Shown here: piece by piece, positions 61,553-64,000 of the stretch | Layout of the letters: every line of letters begins with the position of its first letter | Numbering within the stretch: the stretch's first letter is position 1 | Assembly: GCA_963513935.1 (NCBI GenBank) | Contig: OY740769.1 | Coordinates: forward strand, 38,281,120 to 38,345,119 | Source of the DNA: Aphrophora alni | Taxonomy: Eukaryota > Arthropoda > Insecta > Hemiptera > Aphrophoridae | Direction of reading: 5' to 3' | Length of the DNA stretch: 64,000 nucleotides | Position numbers and translations under genes: made by a program | The notes under the pieces: model-generated | Database searches by the model: none | Seen by the model: the letters and a program-made list of their open reading frames with translations, nothing else | What the model was told of the DNA's origin: nothing

Positions 61553-64000
61553 AAAAAACTATGAATATTAATTAATAATTAATAGGAATTGCATAATTTT
61601 CTTTAACGATGAGTCTAGCCTTGTATTTCTCATGAGCGATAAGTTGGAATAAGCCTCCTCCCATCAAATTTTGGGAATTTCGTTTTAACCATATCATATA
61701 AGATGTTTCATTATATATTTAAAGATATATATATTATGTACTTATCCTTGTTTCATTTCTGCCATAAGTTTGAAACTACTTTATTTGATTGAAATCGAGT
61801 TTTGAATGACGGTTTCTGAATTTCATTTTCGAATCCTGAACATTTTTCAATTATTCCTGATCTGTATTTAAATTATTTTGCAATTTTTTTTCTTTAATTA
61901 GTTTTTTAAATTTCACCTGTATAAACTATATATTTTCAGGCAAGGGAGGTTGATAACCAATATACTTTGGAATGGCATGGTGGGATGGGCTGATAACTAA
62001 TACATTTTATTGCACTTTTAAAGATCAAATTTTATTAAGGAATCTATTTATAGAAATGTTTATTATGTTTTTCGTATGTGAGTAAGTGAGTTACCCCTAT
62101 TGTTTAGTTATCAACAAAAATGAGTAAAGTGTTTCGATACATTGTCAAAATATGGCTACATACAAAATTTGATTAAAATCAGTCCGCTCGTTGAGCTGCA
62201 GAAAACTCCACTTTCGTGAGACAAACATAATTTAAAGCCCATTTTTTTCGTCTTAGGGGGCTTGAAAACGAATATTTCCGTGAAAAACACGACATTGATT
62301 TTTCGATCCATTACTTAACTTTCTCTATACATAGTTTATGTAAAATAAACCACGACTGCTATATTAGATTGTCGAATATCTAAAAGTATGTGTAAAGAAT
62401 ATCGATTAAGTTTTATGAAATATTAACACATCTAACTTAAATTAATGGGTCTAACATCAAGTAAAAGAACAAAAAAACTGTTGGTTATTACTTTTTAAAT
62501 TGAATTCCATACGGTTTAGATTAGATTTGTATGTTTTAGTGTGCTGGAGTGTGATTAGATAAGAATTACATACAACTGTGGTGTGAAAATAATAACAGTG
62601 GCCGGGGACATAACACAATACACCAGTTTGCACTTTACAGTCCGCTAACCGAGTTGTAATGTAAGTTGTGAATTGGAGCTACGTTTATCTTTTTGGGTCT
62701 AGTTGGTTTCATATAAGCACTGTAAAATAACATTTTTTTTACATTAACTATTGAAACTAACTTACCGTGAACTAGCAAAATACCTGGGCATTTATTATGA
62801 GTGATGTAAAACCTTAAAATAAAATAAAATAAATAAATACGAAAATAGCTGTCAAATAAAATCACATGGCGGTTTAGTTGTCGGTTACCTCATTAAAGTT
62901 AACAATAGTTCAATTAATTTATTGTCAGCTGATTTAATCAGACAGATATAAGATATAGAGGAGGTGAGTCAGTAGAAAAGGTGCAAGACCAATAAAAAGA
63001 GAAAGAATTACTGTACATAGTTGATTATTCCGTCCATTATCATTCATATTTTTGATACGGTACATTTTATTCGGAAATTTGCGTATTCGTTTGCAGAGTA
63101 TAGATTAATTCTCGTACTGAAGTGAAAAGACTCCTTATCCATTTATTGAAAGGTTGAAAGTTTCACTCTGGTTAATTCCTCGCAAGGGGTGACGTAAGGC
63201 CACACGCGCTAAACTCCTATAAGAAAGGGGCGGAGGAAAGGTGTTAAAATCGTTAGATAACTATCCGTTGGCACTGAAACCCGGTTGGTTCTCGGATGAT
63301 GTTTATCATTTCTTGTGTTTGTATAAAGTTCTATCGATTTGTGGTTTTTCAGATCTATATAGCCTTACTTATTAGAACATCTCAGACCTAGTTTTAAGCC
63401 CGGAGATTTATTTAAGGTATTAGTTGTAGTTTTAATTTTCCTTTTCGTTGTAAGTGTTTTTACCGTTGATCTATAATAGGAAAATGCTGTTTAGTCCGTC
63501 CTTGTATAGTCCGACCTCATGTGCAGCAGGCAGCATTGCCGCCGTTATTTAACAAAGGCAACAGCTCTTTCTGTTATTAAAAAAAATACATATCAAATAA
63601 CAGTCTTTAAAATAGTTCCAAAAAATAGTATACAAAATGAAGGTTTCTATATATTTCTTTTGTAGTTTCTTACAAGAAACAATTATATATTCTTACAATA
63701 AACAATTTAAAATAGTAGGTTTACTACGCCAGTAGTATGTTTCATGAAAGTTATGGATATTCAAGACGTTGTTTATTACAACTACAAAGATCAAAAGGAT
63801 TTTGTCTTTTTTACAATTTACGAAAAGGGATTAACATAATATTTCATTTATAACAGTAGTTTCTATTTCTGGCAGCAATCCCACAAAAAATCCTATGCAT
63901 TTGCAAGATTGCTGACATCACTCCGCAAGCGTTAATAGACAGACGTTTAATATTTCTCTTTCTTTTTATCGAAATATAGCATTAAATTACATAAGTTTAC
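61553..64000. other. No gene supported
   Basis: Mostly AT-rich. A minus-strand exon-like segment at 62767-62813 (acceptor TTATTTTATTTTAAG, donor CACG|GTAAGT; one open frame FYITHNKCPGILLVH) is too short to call. GC-richer patches at about 63175-63240 (CGCAAGGGGTGACGTAAGGC) and 63495-63560 have no open frame. Confidence 0.35.

Noticed and set aside
62767..62813. Possible 47-nt minus-strand exon before CACG|GTAAGT
   Set aside because: Splice sites are acceptable but only one frame is open, the peptide is too short and there is no partner exon.

Overview
The window is AT-rich, gene-poor animal DNA. It looks like arthropod (probably insect) intergenic or long-intron sequence from a large, repeat-laden genome. 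Supporting points are a decayed mariner transposase, Penelope-like elements (PLEs) with GIY-YIG endonuclease, tRNA-headed SINEs, many microsatellites, and spliceosomal-type exon borders. The species and the hemimetabolous/hemipteran flavour are guesses. No bacterial-type genes, CRISPR array or complete host gene is visible. Almost all long ORFs are chance or simple-repeat ORFs.

Layout. 1-745 holds GC-richer sequence with coding character: a good minus-strand splice-bounded exon candidate (178-241) and a plus-strand stretch open in shifting frames (302-701). 2.1-21 kb is mostly featureless AT-rich DNA with a 30-bp tandem array, a second SINE type (6.3 kb), members of a dispersed 'GAGCGAAGCG' repeat, small inverted repeats and decayed minisatellites. 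22.70-24.37 kb is the clearest element: a young 5'-truncated PLE with a 504-bp inverted terminal copy, a 41-nt tail and a 13-bp target-site duplication. 25.0-25.6 kb is a Harbinger/PIF-like remnant. 27.4-35.0 kb is a pile-up of two related foldback elements (one with an 88-bp unit amplified six times), PLE terminal fragments and a second, older, nested PLE. A 40-nt exon at 40308-40347 (minus) encodes a signal-peptide-like start followed by a GTAAGT donor and preceded by a promoter-like GC-rich leader. It is the best evidence for a host gene, whose body would run leftwards. 45-53 kb has two very long (GA)n tracts, SINE copies and an AT-rich satellite-like field. 57.85-58.59 kb is an internally deleted mariner. 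60-61.6 kb carries two plus-strand SINE copies.

How the parts connect. The recurring theme is a short cassette, roughly CTGAxGATG followed by a small hairpin and GAAAC, found in or beside PLE ends, in foldback-associated fragments and at the 3' end of the tRNA-headed SINE. The shape resembles a degenerate hammerhead-ribozyme core, which is known from PLE terminal repeats. I infer that one PLE-linked retrotransposition network shaped much of the window, but this rests on eye comparison only.
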